From the NCBI GenBank assembly GCA_963678375.2, contig CAXXQH010000001.1, forward strand, positions 372,001 to 436,000: DNA of 64,000 bases, given 5' to 3'. Shown here one piece after another: positions 34,629 to 43,210 of the stretch. The translations under genes were made by a program, and so were the position numbers. Every line of letters starts with the position of its first letter. Position 1 is the stretch's first letter. The stretch comes from JAEKNW01 sp963678375. Lineage in GTDB: Bacteria; Cloacimonadota; Cloacimonadia; Cloacimonadales; JAFGVF01. The notes below the pieces were generated by a model that saw only the letters and a program-made list of their open reading frames with translations, did not search any database and was not told where the DNA came from.

Positions 34629-37253
34629 ATGAAATTAAAACTATTAATTTTTATACTTTTTCTTGCTACTCTTGCTAACTGTTTTGCAGGAGAAGCACTA
34701 ACTCAACGCATCAATCGTTATGCTGGTAAAAATGCTAATGAACTTTCTACTTACATCGACAGCTTGTCTGGTTTAAAAGCTTATTATACAAACTATCTAT
34801 TCGATCATATGAGTGATAATGATCTAGCTGTTGTTACCCCAGACTATATTGATGAACACATTACCTATGCTCTAAAAACTCTAGATCTTCCCTACACTTC
34901 TAATATTCCAGAAGATTATTTTCTTCATTATATACTCCCGCTAAGAATATCTCAAGAACCATTCGAGAATTGGAGAAAAGACTTTTATGATGACCTTTAT
35001 CCCCAAATATCACTAGTCAAATCAATCAACGAAGCTATTCTTATAGCTGACCTCTACTATCAAGAAGGAATCTATTTTAAGCAAACTTCTGGACGTGACC
35101 AGGGTCCTATAACTTCCATTAAACGAGGCTATGGTCGTTGTGAAGAAATGATGATCCTACAAATGGCAGTCTTAAGATCTGCTGGGATACCCTGCCGACC
35201 TGCTTCTGCTCCTTACTGGTCCTTCACTGATAGTAATCATGTTTGGACTGAAGTTTGGACTCCTGAAGGATGGAGAATTGTTCCAGAAGCCTACCCGCTC
35301 AAATATAGAAAATCTTCTTGGGAAGTTGATAGAGCTATGAAAGCTCCTTTAATCACAAGCCAAACTTTTGGTTCTTATCAAGCTACTAATACGCTCAAGA
35401 CAACAAATTTTGATACAAAAGTAAATATCACTGATGTTTATGGCCCAATAGAATCAACAAGTGTAAAAGTAGTTAATGAAGATAATAAAGCAGTTGCAAA
35501 TGCAGATGTAGTATATTACGCAAGCTCTTTTGGAGGCTTGTTTGCTATGCTAGAAATGCAAAGTGATGAAAATGGACAAGTCCTTGTTGACTTTAGACCT
35601 ACTTCTCTCTTTGTAACAGCTGGTAAGGATGGTAAAACTGGTTATGGAGTGATTAACTCCTTCACAGGAAACAATAATCTTGTGATTACCTTATCAGATA
35701 ATTCTCTTGTTGACGAAAATATCGTTCTCAATTTTCCTCTGGACTCTTCTTCCAATAGGGATTTTGCTCTAACACCAGACAATAAAAATTACTTAGATAA
35801 AATTACTGACTTAGCTAATAAGAAGAGAGATAACAGACTTCTTAATAATAAAAAAGGGCTTAGTTTCTTAACTAATTACCCCCTACCAGAAAGAAGTGAG
35901 ACCGAAGAAACTTATATTGAGAAAAGAACAGAATATTTAGATAAATGCCAAGAGTTAGCTGGTAATGCTGATAATTGGCTTTATATAGACAAATGGATTG
36001 AACAGTCTGATAATCCTGATTTAATGAGAAAAATTATGATTGATCTGGTCATTGCATGGAATATCAAAGACTTGATAGAATTACCTGATACTACTGCCAT
36101 AAAGAACTTATTGACTACACATACCCGAAACAGAATATTTTATCAAGATACTTATGACTATGACTTGTTTAAATCAAATGTTCTTAATCTTCCTTGGGGT
36201 TCAAACCCATTCCCACAAACTGGTTGGCAAACTGATTTAGCTGTAATTACCAAGAAATTACAAGAAAAGAGTATTGACCATACTGTCAAAAACATCTATG
36301 CATGGCTTAAAGAAAATACCATCGTTGATCAACATGCTAATTGGAGCTATTTTGGTGGTAGTTTAACTCCCCTGCAATATGTTAATAAGAAATATCTCTC
36401 TGAAAACCAACAATTCTACTTGTTCTCTGCTCTACTCCAAAACACTGGTATTCCCCTAAGATGGAAAGGCTTTTTAGAATATTTTAACGGTGATTCATGG
36501 CAAGAAATAGTTTGGAAAGATAGTAATGAAGACAATGATTATCCACCTACTGACAGACAACTAGTTGAATTTAAACTGACTCTTACAAGTGATGGGAAGA
36601 CCTTAGATACTGAACCATTTAGTAACTTCTTAATAGCAAGTATGACTGATAATGGAAAACTTACGAATACTTGGTTTGATCTTGAAACAAATGATGATGA
36701 TGAGGCTTTAGTTAAATTTTATCAAGAAGCTGATCAACAAAATTATATTCAAGGCTATGTAAGAAATAAAAATGGTGATGCAAATCTTATTATTAAAGCA
36801 ATTGATGTAAATACTAAAGAAGTAACTTTAAATTTCGTAACTCCTAAAACTACTAATGAAAACAAGATAGACTGGTCTGATGATACTATTGAGGCAATAG
36901 AAAATTTAATAACCCAAAATAACTTTATAGAAAATAAAGTCCTTGTATTCCTTCTTAACAAAAACGGCAATGAACCACAAGAAAGAATGTTAGAGCAAGT
37001 AGTAAACAAACTTGATGATTTTGCTAATAAAGATGTTCATGTCATAGTTTATTCAGAAAGCAGAGACATTCCTCAGCTAGTATCCACAAACCAAGCCAAC
37101 CTTACCTATATAAAAGGAGAAAAGCTAATCTATGAAAATATTAACTTAGATAATTATCCTCTTATATTTCTCTATGATGCAGGTGATCTTGTTACTTCCG
37201 CAAATGGTTTTGATTTAGGTATGATAAACTATTTGCTCCGATTAGTTGATTAA
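34629..37253 (+). CDS. Secreted transglutaminase-like protein with a second, Cys-less copy of the domain
   Basis: 874 residues with an N-terminal signal peptide (LLIFILFLATLANCFA). A transglutaminase-like core has Cys171 (GYGRCEEMMIL) and His204 (SNHVWTEVW); the third position is Glu220 (GWRIVPEAY) in place of the usual Asp. An Ig-like segment follows (about 265-340). Around residues 520-640 a second domain repeats the pattern (NQQFYLFSALLQNTGIPLRW and FNGDSWQEI) but lacks the cysteine. The C-terminal 110 residues look like a thioredoxin fold without a CxxC. It may be a periplasmic peptidase or crosslinking enzyme; activity is unproven. Confidence 0.72.
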   Translation: MKLKLLIFILFLATLANCFAGEALTQRINRYAGKNANELSTYIDSLSGLKAYYTNYLFDHMSDNDLAVVTPDYIDEHITYALKTLDLPYTSNIPEDYFLHYILPLRISQEPFENWRKDFYDDLYPQISLVKSINEAILIADLYYQEGIYFKQTSGRDQGPITSIKRGYGRCEEMMILQMAVLRSAGIPCRPASAPYWSFTDSNHVWTEVWTPEGWRIVPEAYPLKYRKSSWEVDRAMKAPLITSQTFGSYQATNTLKTTNFDTKVNITDVYGPIESTSVKVVNEDNKAVANADVVYYASSFGGLFAMLEMQSDENGQVLVDFRPTSLFVTAGKDGKTGYGVINSFTGNNNLVITLSDNSLVDENIVLNFPLDSSSNRDFALTPDNKNYLDKITDLANKKRDNRLLNNKKGLSFLTNYPLPERSETEETYIEKRTEYLDKCQELAGNADNWLYIDKWIEQSDNPDLMRKIMIDLVIAWNIKDLIELPDTTAIKNLLTTHTRNRIFYQDTYDYDLFKSNVLNLPWGSNPFPQTGWQTDLAVITKKLQEKSIDHTVKNIYAWLKENTIVDQHANWSYFGGSLTPLQYVNKKYLSENQQFYLFSALLQNTGIPLRWKGFLEYFNGDSWQEIVWKDSNEDNDYPPTDRQLVEFKLTLTSDGKTLDTEPFSNFLIASMTDNGKLTNTWFDLETNDDDEALVKFYQEADQQNYIQGYVRNKNGDANLIIKAIDVNTKEVTLNFVTPKTTNENKIDWSDDTIEAIENLITQNNFIENKVLVFLLNKNGNEPQERMLEQVVNKLDDFANKDVHVIVYSESRDIPQLVSTNQANLTYIKGEKLIYENINLDNYPLIFLYDAGDLVTSANGFDLGMINYLLRLVD

Positions 37254-37268
37254 TATTTAAGCTATTAC

Positions 37269-37299
37269 AGGCTTAAGCAAATTGACCTTAGCCTTTTTT
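37269..37299 (+). terminator. Terminator after the transglutaminase-like gene
   Basis: Stem AGGCTTAAG / CTTAGCCT with one bulged base and a 9-nt loop, followed by six T residues. It also separates this gene from the tRNA promoter. Confidence 0.7.
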
Positions 37300-37326
37300 A
37301 TTGACATGAATATAAGGATATATAAT
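37298..37326 (+). promoter_or_regulatory. Promoter of tRNA-Ser
   Basis: TTATTG (37298-37303), 17-bp spacer, perfect -10 TATAAT (37321-37326) followed by TTG. The predicted start is about 9 nt before the mature tRNA 5' end. Confidence 0.6.
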
Positions 37327-37341
37327 TTGTCAATACGTGCT

Positions 37342-37431
37342 GGAGATGTGTCCGAGTGGTTGAAGGAGCACGGTTGGAAACCGTGTATAGGTGCAAGCTT
37401 ATCTAGAGTTCGAATCTCTACATCTCCGCCA
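37342..37431 (+). tRNA. tRNA-Ser (anticodon GGA)
   Basis: 90 nt with CCA encoded. Acceptor stem GGAGATG pairs with CATCTCC, discriminator G, then CCA. Anticodon stem CACGG/CCGTG encloses TTGGAAA, anticodon GGA reading UCC/UCU. A long class II variable arm and a TTCGAATC T-loop are present, as expected for serine tRNA. Confidence 0.97.
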
Positions 37432-37439
37432 TTGTTTTT

Positions 37440-37790
37440 TTATTAATAACCCCAGCCAATTACAGCGAGAAATCTCGCCAAACTACCCCAAAAGTGTCCA
37501 CCTTACGTAAAAAACAATAAAAATCTCGCCAAACTTTAACAGTTACAGAAAAATCTCGCCAAGTTTTGCAACTTTCAACCTTTTAAAATAATTTTCCAAA
37601 AAAAATCTCGCCAAACTATTAAGCATAACAAAAGCCACATACACGCATAAGGTATGTGGCTAATAATAAGACAAAGATCTACAAGGGGGGCATATACCTA
37701 TAGGGTCCACTTTTCTCGTTTTGGTACATTTTAGGAAAAATAGATTAACTAATAGTATATTTCAGGCTCTCTCCCAATACTTTTACCAGC
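37440..37790. other. Non-coding region after tRNA-Ser, likely relic of inserted elements
   Basis: No supportable gene. Contents in order: four 15-bp direct repeats (37470-37617); a 10-bp perfect hairpin AGCCACATAC/GTATGTGGCT at 37633-37661; and TAGGGTCCACTTTTC (37708-37722), whose reverse complement shares AATGT, A-runs and TGGACCCTAT with 46035-46062. An inverted, shorter match AAAGTGTCCACC lies at 37491-37502. Such inverted GTCCAC pieces look like ends of decayed insertion sequences next to a tRNA gene. Confidence 0.5.
37470..37617 (+). repeat. Four direct repeats of AAATCTCGCCAAACT
   Basis: Copies at 37470-37484, 37521-37535, 37551-37565 (ending AAGTT) and 37603-37617, spaced 51, 30 and 52 bp. 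The first copy is also part of a palindrome GCGAGAAATCTCGC. All are preceded by A-runs. Iteron-like spacing suggests protein-binding sites, for example transposase sites at an element end. Confidence 0.8.
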
Positions 37791-38645
37791 CTATTCTTCC
37801 GCATAAATTTGATTATAAATATGATCAAGGGATATTTTATTCTCAGATATTGAAAGAATATGATTATTTTCTAGTTCCTTTAATTTATTATAAAGCTCTT
37901 TTTCATCTTTAACGACCAGCAATTTCTCATGAGAATCATCTAAATAGGAAATATTAAAAGTCTTATCAATTTTATATTTATCAACTAAGTTCTTTAAGGA
38001 ATCAGAGACTATCAACTTCCCGTCCTTCATAATAGTAATCTTTTCTGAGACTGCTTCTATCTCACTAAGGTTGTGGGAAGATAGAATAATTGTTTTATCA
38101 CCACTTTTGATATAGTTTTTCAATATTGAAGATATTTCCTTAACAATTACAGGATCCAAGCCTGCAAATGGTTCATCTAAGAAAAGAATATCAGGCTTGT
38201 TAAGAAAAGTAGTGCATATAACAGTCTTTTTATACATACCAGTTGAGAGCTTAGATATTTTCTTCTTGAGGAAATCACCTAAATCAAAAGTATCTATAAG
38301 TTTGCTTATACTTTGTCTCTTATTCTGAATACCATATATATCTGCAAAGAAGGATAAGGTTTCTTTAACGTTTAATTCATCATAAAGTTTTAGTTTTTCA
38401 GTCATAAAACCACTTCTTTGAATCTGCTTTTTAGACATCTTCTTAATATCTTTATCTTTAAAAAGTACCTTACCACTATTGAAAGGAATAATCCTATTTG
38501 CGATCATAAAAGCTGTAGTCTTACCTGCTCCATTATGTCCTAAAAGAGCTTGTATTTTTCCCTCTTCTATTTCCCAAGTGAAGTTATCAAGTGCCTTCTG
38601 TTTCTTATATAATTTACTTACATTTTCAAATCTGTATAAAGACAT
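37791..38645 (-). CDS. ABC transporter ATP-binding protein
   Basis: 284 residues. Walker A GHNGAGKTTA, Q-loop region RSGFMTEKLKLYDELNV, signature LSTGMYKKTVI (a variant of LSGGQ), Walker B DILFLDEPFAGLD, H-loop ILSSHNLSEIE. A C-terminal extension of about 70 residues after the NBD is usual for drug- or lipid-type (ABCA/NatA-like) exporters. It follows its permease gene by 9 nt. Substrate unknown. Confidence 0.88.
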   Translation of the reverse strand: MSLYRFENVSKLYKKQKALDNFTWEIEEGKIQALLGHNGAGKTTAFMIANRIIPFNSGKVLFKDKDIKKMSKKQIQRSGFMTEKLKLYDELNVKETLSFFADIYGIQNKRQSISKLIDTFDLGDFLKKKISKLSTGMYKKTVICTTFLNKPDILFLDEPFAGLDPVIVKEISSILKNYIKSGDKTIILSSHNLSEIEAVSEKITIMKDGKLIVSDSLKNLVDKYKIDKTFNISYLDDSHEKLLVVKDEKELYNKLKELENNHILSISENKISLDHIYNQIYAEE

Positions 38646-38654
38646 AGTCCCTCC

Positions 38655-39659
38655 TTACATTGACCTAATTATTGTTCTCTTCATAAAGAAAATACTCAAG
38701 AAGAAAAAGGCTATGGTGATAGCGGATATTGTGCTTAACAAAGTAAATGAAACATCATTTCTAATAATCTGTTCAATAAGTTCAGATACTAAGATAAGAG
38801 GGTTAATTTTGAGAATTGTTTCTGTGATTGGAGATATTGTGTCTTTTAAAACTCCATAGAAGATTGAAGGGAACCAGAAGAGCATTGGTAAAATCCCTTT
38901 AATATTATCATTAGCAGTCATTGAAGCAATAAATATCCCTAACATAGCTGTCGGGAAAATGATAAATGGCAAATACCATATCATAGTTAAGTTTAGAGTT
39001 AGCTGCTTTGTTAAGATAGCAACACTATAAAAGACTGCAAAGGTTAAAATTTGCATGATAAATACACCTATGAGCTTACTAATAATCAGTTCAGCTTTGG
39101 TTATCCCAGATTTTAGCAGTATCAAAATATTATGTTTTTTTATCTCCAAGCTCAGCAAAGCTGTACCATAATTTAAGGATGAGAAAACTAAGAGAAAGTT
39201 AAAGACCATAGACAATAGAGCATAGTTCATAGAAAATTTCTTCTTAAGATTAAAATGCTTAGTTGTCATGGGATTAAATTTACTTCTAATTAAATGATAT
39301 CCGAAAGTTGCTTTATTCTTGTTCATATTTAAATAGAGAGTCCGCTCTCCATTTTCTAAATAATAGATTACTGGTAACTTACCTTTTTCAAAGTCTTCCA
39401 GCATACTTACCTTATCCATATATTCTATTTTAACAGGTAACTTTTCTTCCAAATACTCAAAATAATCTTCATCCTTATTATCAAATTCGTAAGCCAAATT
39501 CTTATCCACCCATACTCTTAGATTATCCGAAGAGGACTTCTCCATATATCCGAATAAAAATAAATAGAGTAAAGGTAAGCCTAAAGAAAATATCAGCATA
39601 AAAGGGCTTTTATATTGAATCTTAAAATCTTTCACTACCAACGCTATAAACTTTTTCAT
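38655..39659 (-). CDS. ABC-2 type permease
   Basis: 334 residues. One N-terminal helix (about 20-36), an extracytoplasmic domain of about 120 residues, and five helices in the C-terminal half, the ABC-2 exporter layout. The helix set contains EIKKHNILILLKSGITKAELIISKL, the coupling helix, and LPFIIFPTAMLGIFIASM. Pairs with the ATPase gene just downstream. Upstream lies inverted-repeat element copy 3. Confidence 0.8.
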   Translation of the reverse strand: MKKFIALVVKDFKIQYKSPFMLIFSLGLPLLYLFLFGYMEKSSSDNLRVWVDKNLAYEFDNKDEDYFEYLEEKLPVKIEYMDKVSMLEDFEKGKLPVIYYLENGERTLYLNMNKNKATFGYHLIRSKFNPMTTKHFNLKKKFSMNYALLSMVFNFLLVFSSLNYGTALLSLEIKKHNILILLKSGITKAELIISKLIGVFIMQILTFAVFYSVAILTKQLTLNLTMIWYLPFIIFPTAMLGIFIASMTANDNIKGILPMLFWFPSIFYGVLKDTISPITETILKINPLILVSELIEQIIRNDVSFTLLSTISAITIAFFFLSIFFMKRTIIRSM

Positions 39660-39693
39660 TTTACCTCACTTTTTCGAGAATATTTTTTAATAA

Positions 39694-39865
39694 TTAAATC
39701 CAGATAGTGTAGTAGAACTTTATTGAAGAGTGCAGATTATTCTAGCAAAATAGCTTACAGAATTTAGAAGCATATAATATATATATTCTGAGAAATTATG
39801 GAAGTTACTTTTACAGAATAATATAGTGCTAATCACAAAGGGCTACTGCACTGTCTGGGTTTAAC
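39694..39865. mobile_element. Miniature inverted-repeat element, copy 3
   Basis: About 172 bp. This copy has the best terminal inverted repeats: left TTAAATCCAGATAGTGTAG (then TAG) against right, in reverse complement, GTTAAACCCAGACAGTGCAG (then TAG), about 19 of 22 matching. The interior matches copies 1 and 2 but lacks the roughly 30-bp G-rich stem-loop, which therefore looks like a separate module gained by the other two. Confidence 0.8.
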
Positions 39866-39877
39866 AAGGATGTTATT

Positions 39878-40855
39878 TTATTCTGCTTTAATAATAAATT
39901 CCTGACCATTAATATCCCAACCATAATTCCCGTCAAATTTAATTCTTATTTGAGAAGAATCAAAGTTGTAACTAATAGTAGCTGGAAAAGCTGATAATTG
40001 GAAAGTATTATTTTCTAGCGGGATTAGAAGAATCTTGTTAAACCAAGAGAAATGTAGAAAAAGCCGATTATGTTCACTAGTAATAGTAACAGATGTCTTG
40101 TCCCCTTCTCTAGTATACATGGTCCCGCAATATTTTTCTGCTTGAACAACAAGACTATCGTTTTCTCCCATATATGAAAGGCCAAAATGCTCAGCTATTT
40201 TCTTATGATGAGCTTCCCATTGGTTTTTTTCTGGATCTATCTTTAACATTATTTTGTCAATTGTAAGACTATCAAAAATAGCTTTGGATAAATCACGGCA
40301 ATCCGTCCACATAGCATAAATACTTTCATCTCCCTTGTAGCCATTTACTTTGTAATAAAGCTCATCTCCAGGATCTAATATTATTTTCTTCCAGCTTTCT
40401 CCTCTAGTTATAAAAGCATTTTCCAGTGTTCTTTGAGGATTAGTTGAATAGAGAAATACAAAAGTACTATCAACTTGACTAATTATTTCGAATAGCTTAT
40501 GATAAAAATTCTTAATCAGTTCATGTTTATAAGCAGCTGGGAAAAAATAACGTACTATGTTCTGGAAAATACAGCCTTCCATAACATGTACTTTATCAGA
40601 TGATTTAATGGACTCTATGAAGACTCTCCATCTACTTAAAAGATCTTCGATGTTTTGATTCATTCCTTGCTCAGTTCTATAATCAGCTACTTTGAACTCT
40701 CCACCATCCTTCCATCTGATTGGGTGCTTATCCATTTCTTCATGATACCAAATGTTATCGATCCCATTATCTTTATATAGTTTAGATATGTATTGGGAAG
40801 TCGTAGATTTCCCAGCACCACTCATACCACTTACTATGATTAGTTTTGTTTTCAT
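39878..40855 (-). CDS. P-loop kinase-like protein of unknown substrate
   Basis: 325 residues. Walker A GMSGAGKSTT at residues 9-18 near the N-terminus, then HEEMDKHPIRWKDGGEF and a DxxH-less lid; the core (VHVMEGCIFQNIVRYFF, then STFVFLYSTNP with a TLENAFITRGESWKK arm) looks like a nucleotide- or small-molecule kinase. The last 100 residues form a beta-rich domain (TMYTREGDKTSVTIT onward). I do not recognise a named family. It is divergent from the methyltransferase gene at 40993. Confidence 0.6.
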   Translation of the reverse strand: MKTKLIIVSGMSGAGKSTTSQYISKLYKDNGIDNIWYHEEMDKHPIRWKDGGEFKVADYRTEQGMNQNIEDLLSRWRVFIESIKSSDKVHVMEGCIFQNIVRYFFPAAYKHELIKNFYHKLFEIISQVDSTFVFLYSTNPQRTLENAFITRGESWKKIILDPGDELYYKVNGYKGDESIYAMWTDCRDLSKAIFDSLTIDKIMLKIDPEKNQWEAHHKKIAEHFGLSYMGENDSLVVQAEKYCGTMYTREGDKTSVTITSEHNRLFLHFSWFNKILLIPLENNTFQLSAFPATISYNFDSSQIRIKFDGNYGWDINGQEFIIKAE

Positions 40856-40992
40856 CTAAACATCTCCTTTATTATACTTTGATTATAATATCAATTATGT
40901 AAGTATATTTTTTTTAATATATTCAAAATATAATTTGACATCATAAAAGTCAATATTTTTATAGAATATAAAGAAATTTTAAAGGATAGATT

Positions 40993-41790
40993 ATGAAAGA
41001 CTACAAGAAATATACTGAATCTAATCGACAAGCCTGGAATGAAGCTACCCCATATCATAAAGAAGCAATGGATGATAAGTGGGATAAAATGTTTTCTGAT
41101 CCAAGTTTTATCTTTCAAAAAGATCCAGAACTAGCACAACTAGAAAAGATTGGAATAAAAAACAAAGACATTGCTCATCTATCTTGTAACAATGGAGTTG
41201 AACTAATGTCCTTAAAGAGATTAGGAGCAGGTTATTGTCTAGGTTTTGATATTAGTGATTTAGCAATTGAAGAAGCTCAAAAGCGAGCAGATAAATACTC
41301 AATTGATTGTCATTTTGTTAGAAGTGATGTCTTAGAAATTACTGCTGAACACTTTGGTAAGTTTGATTTGGTATATATCACTGTTGGAGCTTTGGCATGG
41401 ATTCCAGATAAAAGAAAGTACTTTGAGACTGCTTATAAGCTTCTGAGACCTCAAGGCAAAATTTTTATCTATGAACACCACCCCTTTGGAGATGTCTTCC
41501 CTTATGATGATGAATATAAAGGAGTCTTAGAAGCTAAATATAAGTACTTCAATAAGGAGATTTATTCTGATAATCAAGGAATTGATTATTATGGTGGCAA
41601 AACTTATGAATCTACTAGATGCTATGAATTCACTTACACCATATCTGACTTAATCAATATATTAGCTGACCTAGGTTTTACAATAAAGAGATTCAATGAA
41701 TATACCCATGATATTTCTTTATGTAGAACTTACTTGAATCACCAAGAAGAGAAGTTACCCTTGAGTTATATTATGATTGCTGATAAATAA
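40993..41790 (+). CDS. Class I SAM-dependent methyltransferase
   Basis: 265 residues. Begins YKKYTESNRQAWNEATPYH, common in small-molecule methyltransferases. Motif I is IAHLSCNNGVELMSLKRLG, with CNNG in place of the usual GCGTG, followed by GFDISDLAIEEAQ (acidic Asp at strand 2 end), VRSDVLEI and FDLVYITVGALAWIPD. The final domain includes YEFTYTISDLINILADLGF. Substrate unknown. The AAAGG site precedes the ATG. Ends before a bidirectional terminator. Confidence 0.82.
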   Translation: MKDYKKYTESNRQAWNEATPYHKEAMDDKWDKMFSDPSFIFQKDPELAQLEKIGIKNKDIAHLSCNNGVELMSLKRLGAGYCLGFDISDLAIEEAQKRADKYSIDCHFVRSDVLEITAEHFGKFDLVYITVGALAWIPDKRKYFETAYKLLRPQGKIFIYEHHPFGDVFPYDDEYKGVLEAKYKYFNKEIYSDNQGIDYYGGKTYESTRCYEFTYTISDLINILADLGFTIKRFNEYTHDISLCRTYLNHQEEKLPLSYIMIADK

Positions 41791-41845
41791 CTAGTAAGAA
41801 AAAGCAAACAACCTACTTTCTTAACTTGTTAAGTATTTTTCAAAA

Positions 41846-41878
41846 AAGAGAGAAGTACCTATTAGATGCTTCTCTCTT
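41846..41878. terminator. Bidirectional terminator between convergent genes
   Basis: Perfect 10-bp stem AAGAGAGAAG / CTTCTCTCTT with a 13-nt loop, A-rich on the left and T-rich on the right. It lies between the methyltransferase gene (plus) and the lipoprotein gene (minus). Confidence 0.75.
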
Positions 41879-41900
41879 AATTAATTATTAATAAATTATC

Positions 41901-42701
41901 TTATTCAATGATTGATTTGATTAGATTATTTGTCTTGAGAATTTTATCTGCTGAATCTTTCTCATCAAATCCAAATCCTTCAATATAGTTATCTGAAGAT
42001 AAGACAATAATAGTCTTACTAAAACTCTTATAATTGATAGTTTCAACACCATATTGGTACCAGCTTAAACCAGGTAATACATACTGTGAGTAATTACTTT
42101 TTGCGAAAGTATGACTTCTTGAGTCTCCATCAACTTGGGTATAAACATCAAAACCTTCATCTTCATCATCCCAGAAATAGCTTTCACCCTCAAAATTAAC
42201 AACTTGCACATCAGGATCTTCAGATAATGACCAAGTGACTGTGAAATCTTTTTCTAAGTCTAAATCTTGTGTCTGTACGTTGGGAACTTGAGGAACAGTC
42301 ATTTCTTGATTATAAGTAGTTCCATTAAGCTTAAATGTTATGTCTAGTTCAGCACCTGGTTGGATAATTAATGTTTCAGGTAACATAGAATCATCGATAA
42401 AAACACCATAGGTAAAATCTTCATTAAAAAGAGAAATATCTGTCCAGTTGCTATTGATATTTATACCATTACCATTAATAGTTAACTCACTTGATGTGAC
42501 ATTGTTCTTAGAAGCAATCATAATTCTAAAGTCTGAATCTGTTCCAAGGATTGCAAGATAAGAATCTAAGTTTACTAAAGCATCATCAGAACTAAAATCA
42601 ATACCAGTTGGAGATGAATTTCCTCCATCACCATCATCACTACATCCAATTAAACTAACTAAAACAAACACCATACTTAACAAAAAAATAACTTTCTTCA
42701 T
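41901..42701 (-). CDS. Lipoprotein of unknown function
   Basis: 266 residues from ATG 42701 (AAGGTG upstream); the longer in-frame start at 42764 would bury the signal peptide. Signal KKVIFLLSMVFVLVSLIGC with Cys20 and an Asp/Gly-rich linker (SDDGDGGNSSPTG). The mature part is beta-rich, Ser/Asp/Asn-rich, with a central PGAELDITFKLNGTTYNQE and a final amphipathic helix. No family recognised. Carried on the minus strand alone. Confidence 0.65.
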   Translation of the reverse strand: MKKVIFLLSMVFVLVSLIGCSDDGDGGNSSPTGIDFSSDDALVNLDSYLAILGTDSDFRIMIASKNNVTSSELTINGNGININSNWTDISLFNEDFTYGVFIDDSMLPETLIIQPGAELDITFKLNGTTYNQEMTVPQVPNVQTQDLDLEKDFTVTWSLSEDPDVQVVNFEGESYFWDDEDEGFDVYTQVDGDSRSHTFAKSNYSQYVLPGLSWYQYGVETINYKSFSKTIIVLSSDNYIEGFGFDEKDSADKILKTNNLIKSIIE

Positions 42702-42961
42702 TTTACACCTTCTTTCTTTTTTTTTTAGAAATGCCAAATAATAGCTGTATAATCGTATAGTCAAGAAAATTATTTTATCTGTGTTAACTTTTTTTCCTTA
42801 ACTAGTAGTTTTTTTTGGGGTTTAGAATAAACTCATCTCTATCTTATGATTGAATAACTAAAATTTTTGTTTAACCAATATCAGCCTATCTACTTTCATA
42901 ATTTGCCAAATAGCTTTTTTAGATTATTATCTGTTATTATATTAAATAAAGGAGATTGATA

Positions 42962-43204
42962 ATGGAAAAGAGACTTTCAGTAATAGTATTCACTACCCCA
43001 ACTTGTTCCTGGTGTAAGAAAGTAAAGACTTATTTAAAGGAAAAGCAAATCAGATATAAAGAAGTTGATGTTTCAAGAGATCAAAGAGCAATGAAAGATA
43101 TGGTCAGAAAATCTGGACAAATGGGCGTCCCTCAATTATGGATAAACAATAGGCCTGTAGTTGGTTTTGATAAAGCTAAGATTGATAGGTTAATAAATAA
43201 TTAG
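42962..43204 (+). CDS. Glutaredoxin-like protein
   Basis: 80 residues starting at ATG 42962 (GGAG upstream). Glutaredoxin fold with active site TPTCSWCKK (Cys15, Cys18), cis-Pro region MGVPQLWINN and final GFDKAKIDRLI. The CxWC centre is like the YruB/NrdH-type glutaredoxins of anaerobes. Probably reduces thiols in a redox or nucleotide-reduction chain. It is separated by 6 nt from the nucleotidyltransferase gene, so the two are cotranscribed. Confidence 0.85.
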   Translation: MEKRLSVIVFTTPTCSWCKKVKTYLKEKQIRYKEVDVSRDQRAMKDMVRKSGQMGVPQLWINNRPVVGFDKAKIDRLINN

Positions 43205-43210
43205 AGGTGT

